Assembly (NCBI GenBank): GCA_027382625.1
Contig: JAJKFJ010021106.1
Coordinates: 43,756 to 107,755 of the forward strand
Direction of reading: 5' to 3'
DNA length: 64,000 bases
Source: Tetmemena sp. SeJ-2015
Taxonomy: Eukaryota > Ciliophora > Spirotrichea > Sporadotrichida > Oxytrichidae
In this document: positions 48,188-59,279 of the stretch, piece by piece
Layout: each line of letters opens with the position of its first letter
How positions within the stretch are numbered: the stretch's first letter is position 1
Program-made: the position numbers and the translations under genes
Notes under the pieces: generated by a model
Seen by the model: only the letters and a program-made list of their open reading frames with translations
What the model was told of the DNA's origin: nothing
Database searches by the model: none

Positions 48188-50338
48188 TCAGAAAATATAG
48201 CATCCTCCTGCGCAACACCCATTGTTATTAGCTCTGCTATTCATGAACTCCGCTCTTCTCTGGTCATCCAATATTCCACTAGCTCCAGCTTAGCTTAACA
48301 TCCCGTCAACACTCTATTCAGTAGTCATGAAACTACGGATGGCTCTACTATCCTACTTATTATTTGAGATATAGACGTTAGTAGTGAGATAGGCCTCTGC
48401 CTCCTCACCTTCTCTTAACTACTCTGCCGTTGTCAATTAATTGATATCATCAAAATCCTCATCTTACAAAATTTTTCAAACTTAAATTTAAGCTCTATTA
48501 CAACTCAGCAATCTTTTCTTATTCCCCTACGCTGAATTTGATGTTCTACATTTCGGGATATCCGAAGTTTGCACTTATATGTCTGTTGTCCTATGAACTC
48601 GGCTGATAATCGAAAAATGATTAGGGACTTGTTAGCTTTCTGACAGTAGGCTTTTAATTGTTCTCTCCCTGATCTTTCTGAACCAAGACTGAAGAATTAT
48701 AAATTCCTTGAGCGTATTAGAGCCCTTCTCCATTTTAGCTTTTTTATAGTCCCTTTGAGTTTATGATAACTGGAGGTATATCATAAAGTGAATTTGTAGG
48801 TTCTTCAGTAAAAGTCTGCGATTTGAGAAAATCTTAGTGACTATCTAGACTGGACTAAGTTTGCTACTCTGGGTAAGTTAAATAGAAAACATGCATTTAA
48901 ATTCAAAAGTTAAGTTTGAGCTCTTAAAATTTGAGATGAGGAGAGGTTAGGGCAAAGTTATTTCATCTACTCTAGAATCATAACCTAATCAAAAGCAGTC
49001 TTTTTCTTGCTTGAAATAGGGGATTTATTTTCTGAGAGAAGCTACCTAAGTTCTTTCAACGGAATCTAGCAAACGAAGAAAGAACTAGAGCAACTTTTTA
49101 AATGGCTGTGCTGTGACTAAGGGCTATCGTAGTTTAACATCGATCTATCTAAAGCCATTTAGTCCATCAAGCTATGAATTTTATAACCATTCATTCAAAA
49201 TAATTTAATTTCACTCTCAGGTAAAAGACCCTTAACGTGTTTGAGACTTGTTATAATCTTCTCTCCATACTTCAAATCACTTGATTCCACAAGTAGGCGA
49301 TTATAGCTCAAGATAAAATCCCTTAGCAGTTCTTGATTCGCTCTCTATGACACTTGCTTCTTTAACTTTGAGTTCCCTTTCTGAAAAATGAGACTCATAG
49401 CTTGAACTACTCTGGGGCAAACGACGAGTCTTACCCTGGACTCTCTTTCTTGCAAGAGCATAATCAAAGTCTTGAGAAGTGTTGTTATATCTTGTTGGCT
49501 TTGGGATTTCAATAAGTCAAGTTGTAGATAGAGTTCAATTAAAAGCTAAAGCTTCAAAGATATGGATATTTCGTCCAATCGGCAAAGGTCTTTGTAAATC
49601 AGGTTATAAAGTTTTTCCTCTCTTATGAGCAGATAAAATTTAAGGCATAGAGATTAAGAAAAGGAATTTTTAAGCAGATTCTCGAGCTTGTTAAGCATTT
49701 AGAGACTTGATTCATAAGTCTCTGATGAAAAATCTCCTTACAGTAGTTCAAGTGAAGGGTTGACGACAAGTTGCAGGAGGCACAAAGTGGTCACCTGATC
49801 TGCTTGCCATTCTTCTTAATTTAGTCCTCTGCATTCACACTAATCTAAACTCTAATATCTTCTAAGTATATTTAATCGCGCTGTGCATATGACTACTACG
49901 ACTCAGACTAGACGTCATCCTAATCTTGAATAGGTTTATTTGAGCCTGTGAACTCATTCTACTTGGCAATTATGGTATTATGTCTACTAGGCAAGCCACT
50001 GACTTTTCTATTATGCTTTTTAACTTCTTGGCTTTGTTGAGACCTTAATACTCTGATTTCTTGAACGATATCTGGTAATAAATGCAAGACTTAGAGTGAA
50101 AATTGTCCATTTTTAGGGATTTTAAAAGCTTACAAAAGTGAAAATAAAATTTAGAGTTAATGATTGCCCCTTGATAATTAAGAGAAAGTCCTAAGGCGCT
50201 GAGGCAAACAGTAGAGGAATTATCTAAGTTGTCTATTAAGAATTCGATATCTTAGTTGAGGTAGGCTTCTCAGATTTCAGTTGCCAATGGGAACCGGACA
50301 CCATAAAGAGCCCTTTTTTGAAAAATTTCCCTCCTCAT
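48188..50338 (-). CDS. helical-repeat (ARM/HEAT-like) protein
   Basis: The start is the ATG at 50336-50338 and the stop the TGA at 48188-48190 after a Cys-rich end (NNGCCAGGCYIF). After an N-terminal 'RREIFQKRALYGVRFPL', amphipathic helices dominate: 'DIEFLIDNLDNSSTVCLSAL', 'LLKSLKNGQFSLQVLHLLPD', then a 220-residue stretch (49780-49200) with 'LQLLIELYLQLDLLKSQSQQ' and 'LLKTLIMLLQERESRVRLVV'. This resembles an alpha-solenoid such as ARM or HEAT, but no named family was recognised. Frame changes near 49200-48450 suggest further IESs. The C-terminal part is Ser/Gln-rich. Confidence 0.55.
50270..50278. other. candidate micro-IES, 9 bp, pointer TTC
   Basis: TTC (GAA on the coding strand) lies at 50267-50269 and 50276-50278. 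The six bases between contribute an in-frame TGA; removal gives FPLATEAYLNQDIEFL. Confidence 0.45.
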
Positions 50339-50841
50339 TTACAAGTTTATAAAATATGATTCCCACTGTTTAAAGAAAATTACTAGTTTAAAAGGGGATC
50401 TTCAACTATTTTTGACTAGATACGTTTTATGTATTCACTGATAAATATAGATACATTTGTATTTCTTTAATCAAAGTTTAACTTATAGTTTTTGGGGATC
50501 TTTTTTAAATTGGGGGAAAGTTGTAAAATTTAAAAATACAAGTCTTTTTTTCCCTTTTTAATTTTTTTTATTGCATACTCCAATGGCGGACCCCAAAGTG
50601 GTCTTTAGGATAACTCACTAAGTTTCTTTCAAGTCTAACATGATCTTTACGAAGCCATTGAGGAATTAGTTTTTCCCCCCCTCTTTCCCCTCCAATTGTT
50701 GAAAAAGGGGATTATTTTCTGAGTGTCAAAAAATGGAACTGCCTGGGTCCTCGATTCAGGGAAATCCGATTACTTCCATGCCCTTCACCTCCCATTTAGG
50801 GAAAAGGTTTTGGTTTTAAAAGTTCTAGCTGGCTGATAAAA
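50339..50841. other. homopolymer-rich sequence upstream of a transposon ORF
   Basis: Runs such as TTTTTCCCCCCCC and GGGGAAA are unlike the rest of the window and may reflect weak consensus quality. A partial ORF from the ATG at 50583 leads towards the next entry but breaks at a TGA near 50700. A left transposon end may lie here, but no terminal repeat was identified. Confidence 0.35.
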
Positions 50842-51279
50842 ATGGGCAAAAACCCTAAATTGTTGATAAACCCTCATCTTTCATATAAGAAATGGATTTT
50901 ATCATTACTGTCCACATTTTCTCCTAATGAAGATATCTTCCGCAAAGATGACGTAGCCCCAAGCTTATACACTAAAGCTAATGTGTATCGGACTGTCGAG
51001 ATACCGCCTTCCTTCTTAGAAGGCCTGCCGTCTTTGCAGAAATCAGGAAAAACGCTTCGGCTCAGGTTTGCTTGCTAGGGTAAGGCAACTCAGAGAATGA
51101 TGCATCTGAAGGACAGTAGACACAGAATCGAGAAGCATATCGAGCGAGAGAAGTTGAGCATGGAAGAGAGTCCTCTTGCCAAGATCAATGTAGCACAGAA
51201 GCAGTAGCATTTAGATCAACAGCAAGTGAACCCACAAGATAGCAATCAGAGAACCCTGATCAAGATCAAGCAACAATGA
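50842..51279 (+). CDS. unrecognised 145-aa ORF, probable transposon passenger
   Basis: The frame is open from the ATG at 50842 to the TGA at 51277-51279. The C-terminal half is basic and helical ('KDSRHRIEKHIEREKLSMEE'), suggesting nucleic-acid binding. It converges on the transposase with one base between the two stop codons, so it probably belongs to the same element. No family was recognised. Confidence 0.4.
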
Positions 51280-51280
51280 T

Positions 51281-52490
51281 TCAGACTGAGTGGCTTCGCA
51301 GGGACGAGATGAGTGTACGGTAGTGTGAGCGTGTGATTGCATTGTTTAGTATGTGCTCGGGTGGGGTTGGCTAGTTGGCCTGCGCCAGCTGCGTGACGGT
51401 GAGACGGCGCTTGTCTTGCTTGAGTAACGCCCACAGGCGCTCGATAGGGTTGAGGGAGCAGCTGTAGAGAGGAAAGTATTTCAAGTTAGCAGGAGGCTAA
51501 AATGGCGTCTAGTATCTTCGAGCTCTTATGAATGGAGAGGTTTTCCATGAGTATGATAGAGTCTGGCTTTAAACGGGGCTCCAGCTCCTATAGATAGGCG
51601 AGGAAGTGGTGGAGGTTGTTGCTGCCGGCAAGAATCTTGCTGTGGAGGAGGTCGCCTGCCTCGCTGATGGCACCGATCACAGTGAGTGACTTCCCGCGGG
51701 TACTCGGAATCTGAACCTACATCCGCTCCTTCAGCCAGCTCCGCTTAGGTGACTGCAAGGCGTTGAATGTTGACTCATCGAGGTACAATACGTGTCGGCT
51801 CTCCAGGATCCACCGCGCGAGCCGCTTTGAGAATTCTTGCTACTTCCTCTGCGCCTCTTGTTTCCTGTCCTCCTTGAGGCGATATGAATAGCCTGCTGCT
51901 CTGTATCGGAACCCGTTGCGGAGGTAAATCTTTCTCAGACCGAAGGTAGAGAGGAGCGGGATGTCGTTGCGATGATGGAGAAAGTGACTACGCTAATCAA
52001 TACTCAGGTGAGTAGTCTCATGCGGTGCCTTGATTGAGGTGATGAGGCGCTCACTTTCGGGAGAGAGTAACCGCTTCCTACCCCTCAGAGATTTGTTCAC
52101 CACCACGATAAAGCCATTCTTGCGCCAACGCTAAACAATCATGTAGACTGCTCCTACACGCAAACCTAGTATCTTTGCAACTTGAGGGTAGGTGAGGCGG
52201 GGATTTTCATTTGAGTGAAGGGATCCAAATCGTAGAAAGATGGCGGAGAGCTACTGTTCGTAGGTGATTGATTATCGTATCCCCAGCTTTACAGACCTGG
52301 AATGATGTCAAGGTTTGGACTTAGGCTGGGGCAGCCGGCTCTCTAGCAGAGGTATCAAGTTCATGTTAGGTATGTGATGATGGTTTGCAGTGAAGGTAAG
52401 AGAGGAGGATTGAGTAGGGTCAAACTCCTCGAACTTTCGCTTTCTGGAATACGCGATCGAATGGGACTCCATTTCAGAGTCGCCTATCAC
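51281..52490 (-). pseudogene. IS630/Tc1-type DDE transposase, damaged
   Basis: A helix-turn-helix region (about 52260-52080, 'YPQVAKILGLRVGAVYMIVQ') is followed by a DDE core: first Asp in 'VLYLDESTFNAL', second motif 'LMENLSIHKS', third 'SLNPIERLWALLKQ'. The family normally has Asp (LDN/MDN) at the second site; here the codon reads Glu. A TGA interrupts the frame at 52308-52310 and a one-base frame change separates 'ILDAILASC' from 'LKYFPLYSCS' near 51500. These may be true decay or assembly error. The codon choice is much more GC-rich than in neighbouring genes, fitting a mobile origin. It differs from the TBE transposase at 59280-60425. Confidence 0.7.
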
Positions 52491-52564
52491 GATTGAAATA
52501 TCTATTTATTAAGAATAATCCCTAATCGCAATTGATCCTATACTATTAGGTGTTTTTATTTTTT

Positions 52565-54795
52565 TCACAATGAAAAATCGATTCTTTCAAGGAAGTGATT
52601 AGATTCCCTTCTGTAGAAGAAGTGACCGAGATGAGGCATTGTCCCCCCTGCATTATCAAAGAACGGCTTCTTGTTCACGTAGTCTGTGATATCGAAATTC
52701 TCAAACTTAAACAAGTAGCTGTCCTCTACCATTTTAAATTTGTTCTCTTTCAAAAGCCTAATGTCCTCTTAGTTGTCCATTTTACTAGTTTCTTGAAAGC
52801 TTTAGCTTCTTCGAAGTTTGTTCCTCTCGTGCTATTCTAAGATATTCGACCTGCCGAGTATAGGCTTGCCCCTCACTTAAACCTGAGTAGTGTAGTAAAG
52901 AAGCTAGTCACTTGTATTGTACACGTTTTTGACTGTGCCGCTGACAGTCTCAGCCAAGATTTGAATCATTGGCAGTCTCCCCTATCCTTTCTAACCTGAC
53001 TTCACAGCATTTAAAAATTTAATTTTAATTTCCTGCTCTTTTAATTTTAAATTTTGGTGGTTGATTTTTGGTGAAAGTTGAAATTTAATTAAATGACATC
53101 TCTCAAGCCGAGCTCGTGGAGCGTTCTGAGGCAATACTTTACGACTTGACAACCCATAGAGTAACTAACAAAAGAGATACTGTTGAACTTGAAAGGGTAC
53201 TTAAGAGCGATTGAGTAAGCAAGTAATCTCCCATTGTCCTTAGCAACTGACTTCTAGTATCTAAAAGTAAAGCGAGAGAACATCAAACTGTAGAAAAGGT
53301 ATATCAAAAGTAGAATGAGGCAGTGCATCAGTCTCTAATCATCTAAATTTATGGAGCATAAAAATCACATTATGAAATGTTATCACTAAAGAAAAAGAGG
53401 GCAAGTAGTGAGAAAAAGAAAATCTTGGCATCTTGGATGATTCGCTTAAAATAAGGGCCTTAAATGAAATAAGGAAGAGATTTAATTTTTTTTGCCTTTA
53501 GCTCTGGCCTGCCACTTATAAGAATAGCTATCAATGCCATATTTAGAGGCTAAGTTAATGAAATGAGCCCACTCTCTCTCATCTTTCTCATCTTCAGAGA
53601 TAAAGCCAGGAACCATTATCAGTATATGCTTCGAGTTTTAGTATGGATTAAGTGTATCATTATATTAAATCTTTAATCAACTCGAAATATTCTAATGATT
53701 AAATCATCACTCTATATTTTTGGCTTAAGTTTAAAAAGCTGAGCTCGTGGGAAACCTTTGTTGAGTGCTCCTTTCAGTTTACTGTATCTTTTGTGAATAC
53801 TCTGTATCCCGTGGTTAACTTTATCCTGAAAAGAGCAGTCATACTCTTCTTCCCTGGTCCTTGAGGCTATAAAACTTTGAAACTCGCTTACTCGAGCCTT
53901 TCCATCGACAATATCCCGAAACATGTTGTTCAATGAGATCACTTCTTTATCTTTCAAAAAATAAATATTAAAGATTTAAGCAAATCATCTTTAAAAGCGG
54001 AGTTTGTGTAATGCTTGGTGTTTTCTTGTAAATATGGGAGTTTGAAATACTGAGAGTCACATTACCTAATAAACTCATAGTCATCTTCTAAGTACTGAAA
54101 GACTAAAGATAATTTAAACTTACTCTAATAAATAAACTAAGTTCTCAAGCTTAATGAAGAATTTAAAGGCTACATCTTTTCCAAGAATCAATCGAATCGA
54201 ACTCAAATACATCTCTCTAAAGACTGCATCACTGAAGCAATTATCAAAGCGTTTTCCACTAGTTGAGAGAAGGTAATTTTTGCTTAGGTAGATCATTATA
54301 ATGCTATCAATCGTCTCTTTTGGTTTCCCTTCGAATTTTTACTGAAGAGTTTGAATTCTCTATTTCTCTAGCATGCTTTGTTATTCCTCTTTCTTTAGAT
54401 CATTCTTTAACTCATTGAATCTCTGTCTTAATCTCTCATATCGATTTTGTTCCTCATCTTTGCCATAATATTTCTGGTTGAATTAAGCTATAAGATATGC
54501 TCAAATTATATGCAGTAATTAGATTTAAATAATTTTTTATAAGAAGATCTACAGCCTCTTCTATCCTTTTTAGTTGTTCAATATGAAGTGGGATATTTGT
54601 GAGAATAAGGAATTCTATCAAGCATTCGATTATTTCTATATCTACTGCAAAGGTTTGTCCGTTGTCATCACAGACTTTATTTTGGAGATAGAAGAGAGGG
54701 TTTTACATTTTTTATATTGCTAATTTAAGATAATCTAGTTTCATTTTCTCATTTGTGAAAGTGGCAGCATAATCAACTATAGAGATGAGTTCCAT
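52565..54795 (-). CDS. DUF726/TMCO4-like alpha/beta hydrolase, copy A
   Basis: The start is the ATG at 54793-54795 and the stop the TGA at 52565-52567. The N-terminal half is helical ('YLKLAIQKMQNPLFYLQNK', 'RLRQRFNELKNDLKKEEQQ'). The hydrolase part reads 'SKHILIMVPGFISEDEKDER', 'YGIDSYSYKWQARAKG', 'DNGRLLAYSIALKYPF', then the nucleophile elbow 'SFVSYSMGCQVVKYCLRTLH', 'ILAETVSGTVKNVYNTSDQL' and 'GKPILGRSNI', matching the order seen in DUF726 proteins. The Ser of SYSMG is the presumed nucleophile; Ser replaces the usual first Gly of GxSxG. Frame breaks (54500, 54100, 53700, 53400, 52990) look like IESs. Substrate unknown. Confidence 0.6.
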
Positions 54796-55089
54796 GGTAA
54801 TTTTATGTTATCGAATAAAGTATTCTTAAAATATTTTCTAATTTATTCCTTCTAGAAATACAGAATAGCAAAAAGAATAAAAGCGAGGATTACTTCTATT
54901 TAACATTAAAAAATTTGCTGAAATAAAAACAATCCTTAATAAAAATAACAAAATGATATTCTATCATGAGTCTGTCTTTATAATAAAGATATTTTTATAA
55001 TCGTCAAAAAATAATTCAACCACAAAATCCTATTATAGAAGAAAGTAAGAAAAAGATTAGGTTAATAAATTTTTTTATTTAACTAATAT
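54796..55089. other. AT-rich spacer between copy A hydrolase and the TBE remnant
   Basis: AT-rich and non-coding. It may contain a TBE end, but no terminal repeat or C4A4-type telomeric motif was found. Confidence 0.4.
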
Positions 55090-56501
55090 TCATGCTAAAT
55101 TTTAACCCTAAACAGGCAATCTAAAGTCTTCTAGGAAGGTGACCTTGACGTCTGTCTCATATTCTCTGAATTTTATACCTTTAAGTGCTTCCTCTATCTC
55201 AGATAACTGAGTGTTAGTTTTCATAGGTTGCTTGATTATTACTTTGTTTACTAACTTTTTCAAAGGTTCTGATACCTTGTCTATCTTACAATGTCTTGTT
55301 GCGAATTATATTGCATCATCTTCACTTTCACACTAGTAGTATTCCTCTGGTTTCATATCGCATTCAAGTATGATTGCAACTATAGACCAAATGTCCCACT
55401 GCACTGAACCGTTGAGCCAAGTCTGTCTCTATGGGAAGGGCCTGCAGTTCCTTGCACCGATGCTTCCTTCAATGTTTTCTCTTCTTACAACTCTGTTGAA
55501 GTCTATGACAGTTGCTCTGACTGGTTCAAAGTTTATCAGATCTCTGTGCACGAATCCCAACTCATGCAACTCCATCACTCCTCTAACGAGGTCAGTGAGA
55601 ATAGCAATAAGCTAGTACTTGTTGCGCCTCGTGCTGAGAAATTCTCTTAGTGTATCTCCCATTTAGGAAGGCGAATGGCGATGTAATCATGATCGATAAG
55701 AACACAGCAAGATGAAGAACGTACTTCAAGTTTTTTGTCCCTCGCTTCTTCTCAACACTGTCAGTTCCGTTCGCGAACTCAAACCTCTCTCTTCCTTCTT
55801 TACAAGGTATTCGTAAGGGAAGATCTTGTAAGAAATACTCTTCTTGTATATGGTGTCTCTTCGCTTCGCATCAGCAAGTGGAGGTAATTTTGAACACACT
55901 CCTTCCAAAGTTACAACTCTCAAGCATGGAGTCTTGCTTTGAGCAAAGCTGAAACTTTCTGACACCATACACTAGGCTTCTGATTCATGAACTCAATCTT
56001 CCTCTTCTTCTCCTCTTGCTTCCTCTTTAGTTGAACCTTGTCAAGGTATCGTGCTTGCCTCCCAGCTGGCACCATCTTTAAAGTTTCTTTATCCTCAATT
56101 TACGAACTCAGCCATGTGCTTCTTCTCCATGTGTTTCTTGAGGAAAGCAGAGTGAGAGAATTTTCTGTCACAAGTTGAGCAAGTATAGCGCCGTCCACTT
56201 TCTAATGCTTCATATAGATCTTAGGTTTGTCTGAGTGGACTTCCTTGATGTGCCGCTTGAGGCTCTGAGGATATTCGAACTGTCGTTGACATTACTCGCA
56301 TTCAAAAAGTTTCTTTCTCCTCATTGATCTCTGGAGCAGCAACAAGAGGAGCATCAGGTGCGATAGTTTAAACGCCCACGACTTCTCAACTCTTGGCTTG
56401 ACAATTTAAAGCACAGAGATCTCTTGCTCGAGCTCAAGTTCAGAGAGCTCTCCCTTGCACTTAGTGCACACAGCATCTTGTTTGGTTGCTGTTCCGAACA
56501 T
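55090..56501 (-). CDS. TBE-type 57-kDa zinc-finger/kinase ORF, copy 1
   Basis: From the ATG at 56499-56501 to the TGA at 55090-55092 the length fits ~470 residues, as expected for the 57-kDa TBE protein. The N-terminus has a CxxC pair (CTKCKGE) and two C2H2 fingers (CEQCQRQFEYPQSLKRHIKEVH type and CSTCEQTFSH...KKH). The C-terminal half is kinase-like: 'ELHELGFVHRDLINFEPVRA', 'TVIDFNRVVRREN', 'QWDIWSIVAIILEC'. HRD is present but DFG is replaced by DFN. TBEs are germline-limited and removed in development; the role of this ORF is unknown. A few small frame breaks occur near 55660-55720 and 55980. Confidence 0.75.
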
Positions 56502-56520
56502 TAGTACATCTTCTATTTGC

Positions 56521-57070
56521 TAGTAACGCACTTGTAGTTATATTTACTTTCTACTCGTAAACTTCTATGTTATCGTGCTTCTTGTACCAACTCTTCTTCA
56601 TGAAGGTGTTGTGTGTGAACACAGCTTCGTCGGCACATACAAACTTCACGCTATCCCTCTCACACCTGAGCAGTGTAAATATATTTCAGATTATTTTAAT
56701 AAAATGGCTTAGTGAAGTCTATAACGCGCTTCACTCGATTCACAGTTTTGTACGTTATGCCATTTCAACGATAGATGTTTGCTACAGTCTACGGAAGATC
56801 TTGAGATAAGGAAACTATCTATGGAAGATTTTTCGCGCCTTTCTCCAAACTGAAGTGCGCTTAGTGCAGAATTTGAAGGATCAATCAAATAATTGATTGC
56901 CACTTTAACTTAAGAAGTGCGATGAGGAACAGCTGCAACTCCTAACTTTCTCATCTGCAAAGCAACTTTCAAATGCGAGAGTATAGTGCGCGCTGGCACT
57001 CTCAACATTTTTGCGATGGAGATGATGTTGAGAACTGGCTATTACTACTGATAAGGGTGACTACATCCAA
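56521..57070 (-). pseudogene. truncated TBE 42-kDa transposase fragment
   Basis: The stretch 56521-56760 is nearly the same as 59708-59955 in the longer transposase copy, including 'YKKHDIIEVYE' and the ADEAVFTHNTF-type first DDE motif. Upstream (57060-56850, leftward) is an HTH-like N-terminus ('IAKMLRVPARTILSHLKVA'). The C-terminal catalytic part is missing; the fragment runs directly into the start of the 57-kDa ORF. It is a deletion derivative. Confidence 0.65.
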
Positions 57071-57566
57071 CCCTTGGACTCAAAATGAAACTTAGATAGG
57101 ATGGATCGTCTAGTGAGTTTTGAGTAATTTATCTTTTGATTATCATATATCTAAGTTTTAATAATTTATTCATATTTTGCTTTTTATTATTATTATTTCC
57201 TTATCATATTAAGGCTTTATTATTATTGAGATTTTTGAGAATCCTCATTGTTAGATCTCTTAATTTTTCTTTTTGTTAAGTTTGTTTCTCTATCGTCACT
57301 TTCCCGAATTATAAATTTAGCCAAATTAATTTTCAATCCATCTCTCACTTTAAAAGATATTTTTCTAAGCTGAGTATTTTAAGGATTTAAATTTTTTCAC
57401 TTCTACTAGTAAGAAAATCATATCATTATGGCATGAACCATAACTTATTTTTAATTTAAGTAATATTTACTTAGTAGGAATTAATATTTTTGTGAAATGT
57501 CTAAAAGATAATAAAATTATGCATTGTTTGCTTGAATAGATTTTGATTTAACTCAAATAATAACTC
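57071..57566. other. AT-rich sequence, no feature seen
   Basis: AT-rich spacer between the TBE remnant and the end of the second DUF726-like gene. No coding pattern was found. Confidence 0.35.
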
Positions 57567-58640
57567 TCAATCATTTAAGTTTCTATCAGTAGTTCCAATC
57601 TTAAATGTAGAAGGTAACCCAAAAAGATTCTCTCTTATATCTTACTAAATAGATTTGCTTTATTTATTCTCTGCACTATTTCTGCTTACTAGATTAAACA
57701 AGCTATCTTTCTCCAGCTATTGAAATAATTGCACATTCCATCTACTCTTATTGTTTTGATGATATCGAAAAATCTCCTTATTTCCTATAAAGTTTTAGCC
57801 TTTATTTGAAAATTTGATGCAGTAGTTAAGTAGCTCATCATTAACATTATGAATATTAGTTATTCTTCCACTAACTGTTTCTGCCAATATTTATAGCATT
57901 GAAAATCTTTCTTCCTTCTTCTGATTCTTATTAGATTTCGTTGTATTATAGAAAGTATAAAAATAATTATACTTTTCTTCAAGATGCTTCTGGCTCAGTT
58001 GATCATTGATAGTGATGGCTCCTGCGATAAAATTTGCATTGTGTACAATATCTCTCTTTCCTAAGAAGTGGAGAGTTTTCAGGCATTGCTTAACCACTTA
58101 GCACCCCATTTAGTAACTTGTAAAAGATATCGTGTTGAACTCTAAATTGGAGAAAGTATCTAAGAAAATTAATTTAAAAGTTGAAGGGAGATTTCAGTGC
58201 GATGTAGTAGGCAAGCAACTTTCCATTATCATTTGAAGCTTAAGTTTGACACTTAAAAGCCCATCTTTACCACTGAAAAGTTATCATGAGGCAGGCCAAC
58301 AAAAGAAAGACAAATTGCTTTAGTTGCTATAGTATTTCTTCATTTAAATAATTGTACAAATAAATAAATTTATCATTGAGGAAAATAAGGTATAGAGATC
58401 CTATATAGAATAAAATTTCCGAGAAGAAAAAACCTATTTTTAAAAAGTAATATTTCTAATTAAAAACCCTTTAGATCTTTCTACCATGCATAAAAATAGC
58501 AATCCATACCTTGATTTTGGATTTTCTTAACGAATAAACTCTAACTCCATTCTTTCACATCCTCTTCTTAATTTTAGTACGAGAAATTAAATCCAGGCAC
58601 AATATAAACAAAAGAATGCTGCAAAAAAGTTAGATATCAT
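57567..58640 (-). CDS. DUF726-like hydrolase copy B, C-terminal part
   Basis: Parallels copy A in order: 'HSFVYIVPGFNFSYQNQEED', 'VKEWSQ', 'NQGMDCYFYAW' (about 58640-58480), 'DNGKLLAYYIALKSPFNF' (58240-58190), 'SFTSYQMGCQVVKQCLKTLH' (58130-58060), 'NFIAGAITIND', 'ILAETVSGRITNIHNVNDEL', ending at the TGA 57567-57569. The presumed nucleophile Ser of copy A is a TAA (Gln) codon here at 58110-58112. AT-rich gaps near 58150-58180 and 58320-58440 look like IESs. The upstream part of the protein lies 3 kb away at 61826-62041, beyond inserted TBE sequence. Confidence 0.55.
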
Positions 58641-58911
58641 ATAAAAATTAGAAAATATTAATATAATAACCCCTCTGTAAATATATAAAAAGATTAACTC
58701 GAGAAATAATAAGATTAAAGGTTCAGCTTCAGCTAATGAAGCCATTTTAATGACTATGACACAAGTCCTCTAATATAAGAGAAGCAAAACTAATTATTAA
58801 ATAAAGTATAGTCACTCATCCATCAGATCTAAGAATTTTCATAGGCAGATAAAATCTCAAAAACTCTTCTTTAGCATTTAAAGTCTTTTTTTTAAGATCT
58901 TTGATAATGAA

Positions 58912-59214
58912 CACAGGAAGAGATTCTAAGTAGAGGAGAACGACCCAAAGAAGCAAGGAATAGTTATCAGCGACGAATGGTTTGAGCAGCTTCAGAAGTA
59001 TCCCTATTCTCTAGTAAGTTTTAGAGTTTAACTGTGAGAGAAACTGTCACTGGCATCTACTTAATGAAGGAGAGAGCAAAGGTATTCAGAGCACGGAAGC
59101 AAAATACAAGCATCGAGGTGAGCAAGCGTCTATCACTATACAAACTTAGGGACGACGAGATGCCATAGATGCGGGAGCAGGTTCGAAGATGAGGAAGCTA
59201 GGTCCATCTGGCCC
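58912..59214 (+). CDS. possible TBE small ORF (22-kDa-like)
   Basis: A coding-like segment carries 'NDPKKQGIVISDEWFEQLQK' then, after a frame change near 59020, 'TGIYLMKERAKVFRARKQNT' and 'SKRLSLYKLRDDEMPQMREQ'. It is basic and lies next to the 42-kDa transposase, converging with it. TBEs carry a 22-kDa ORF, so this is the likely identity, inferred from position and size only. Confidence 0.4.
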
Positions 59215-59279
59215 AACAGAAGAGAGAAAGGAACCTCTTAAGAATCCCCTTTTTCCCAGATAAGCAAAAGTGACTTAAG

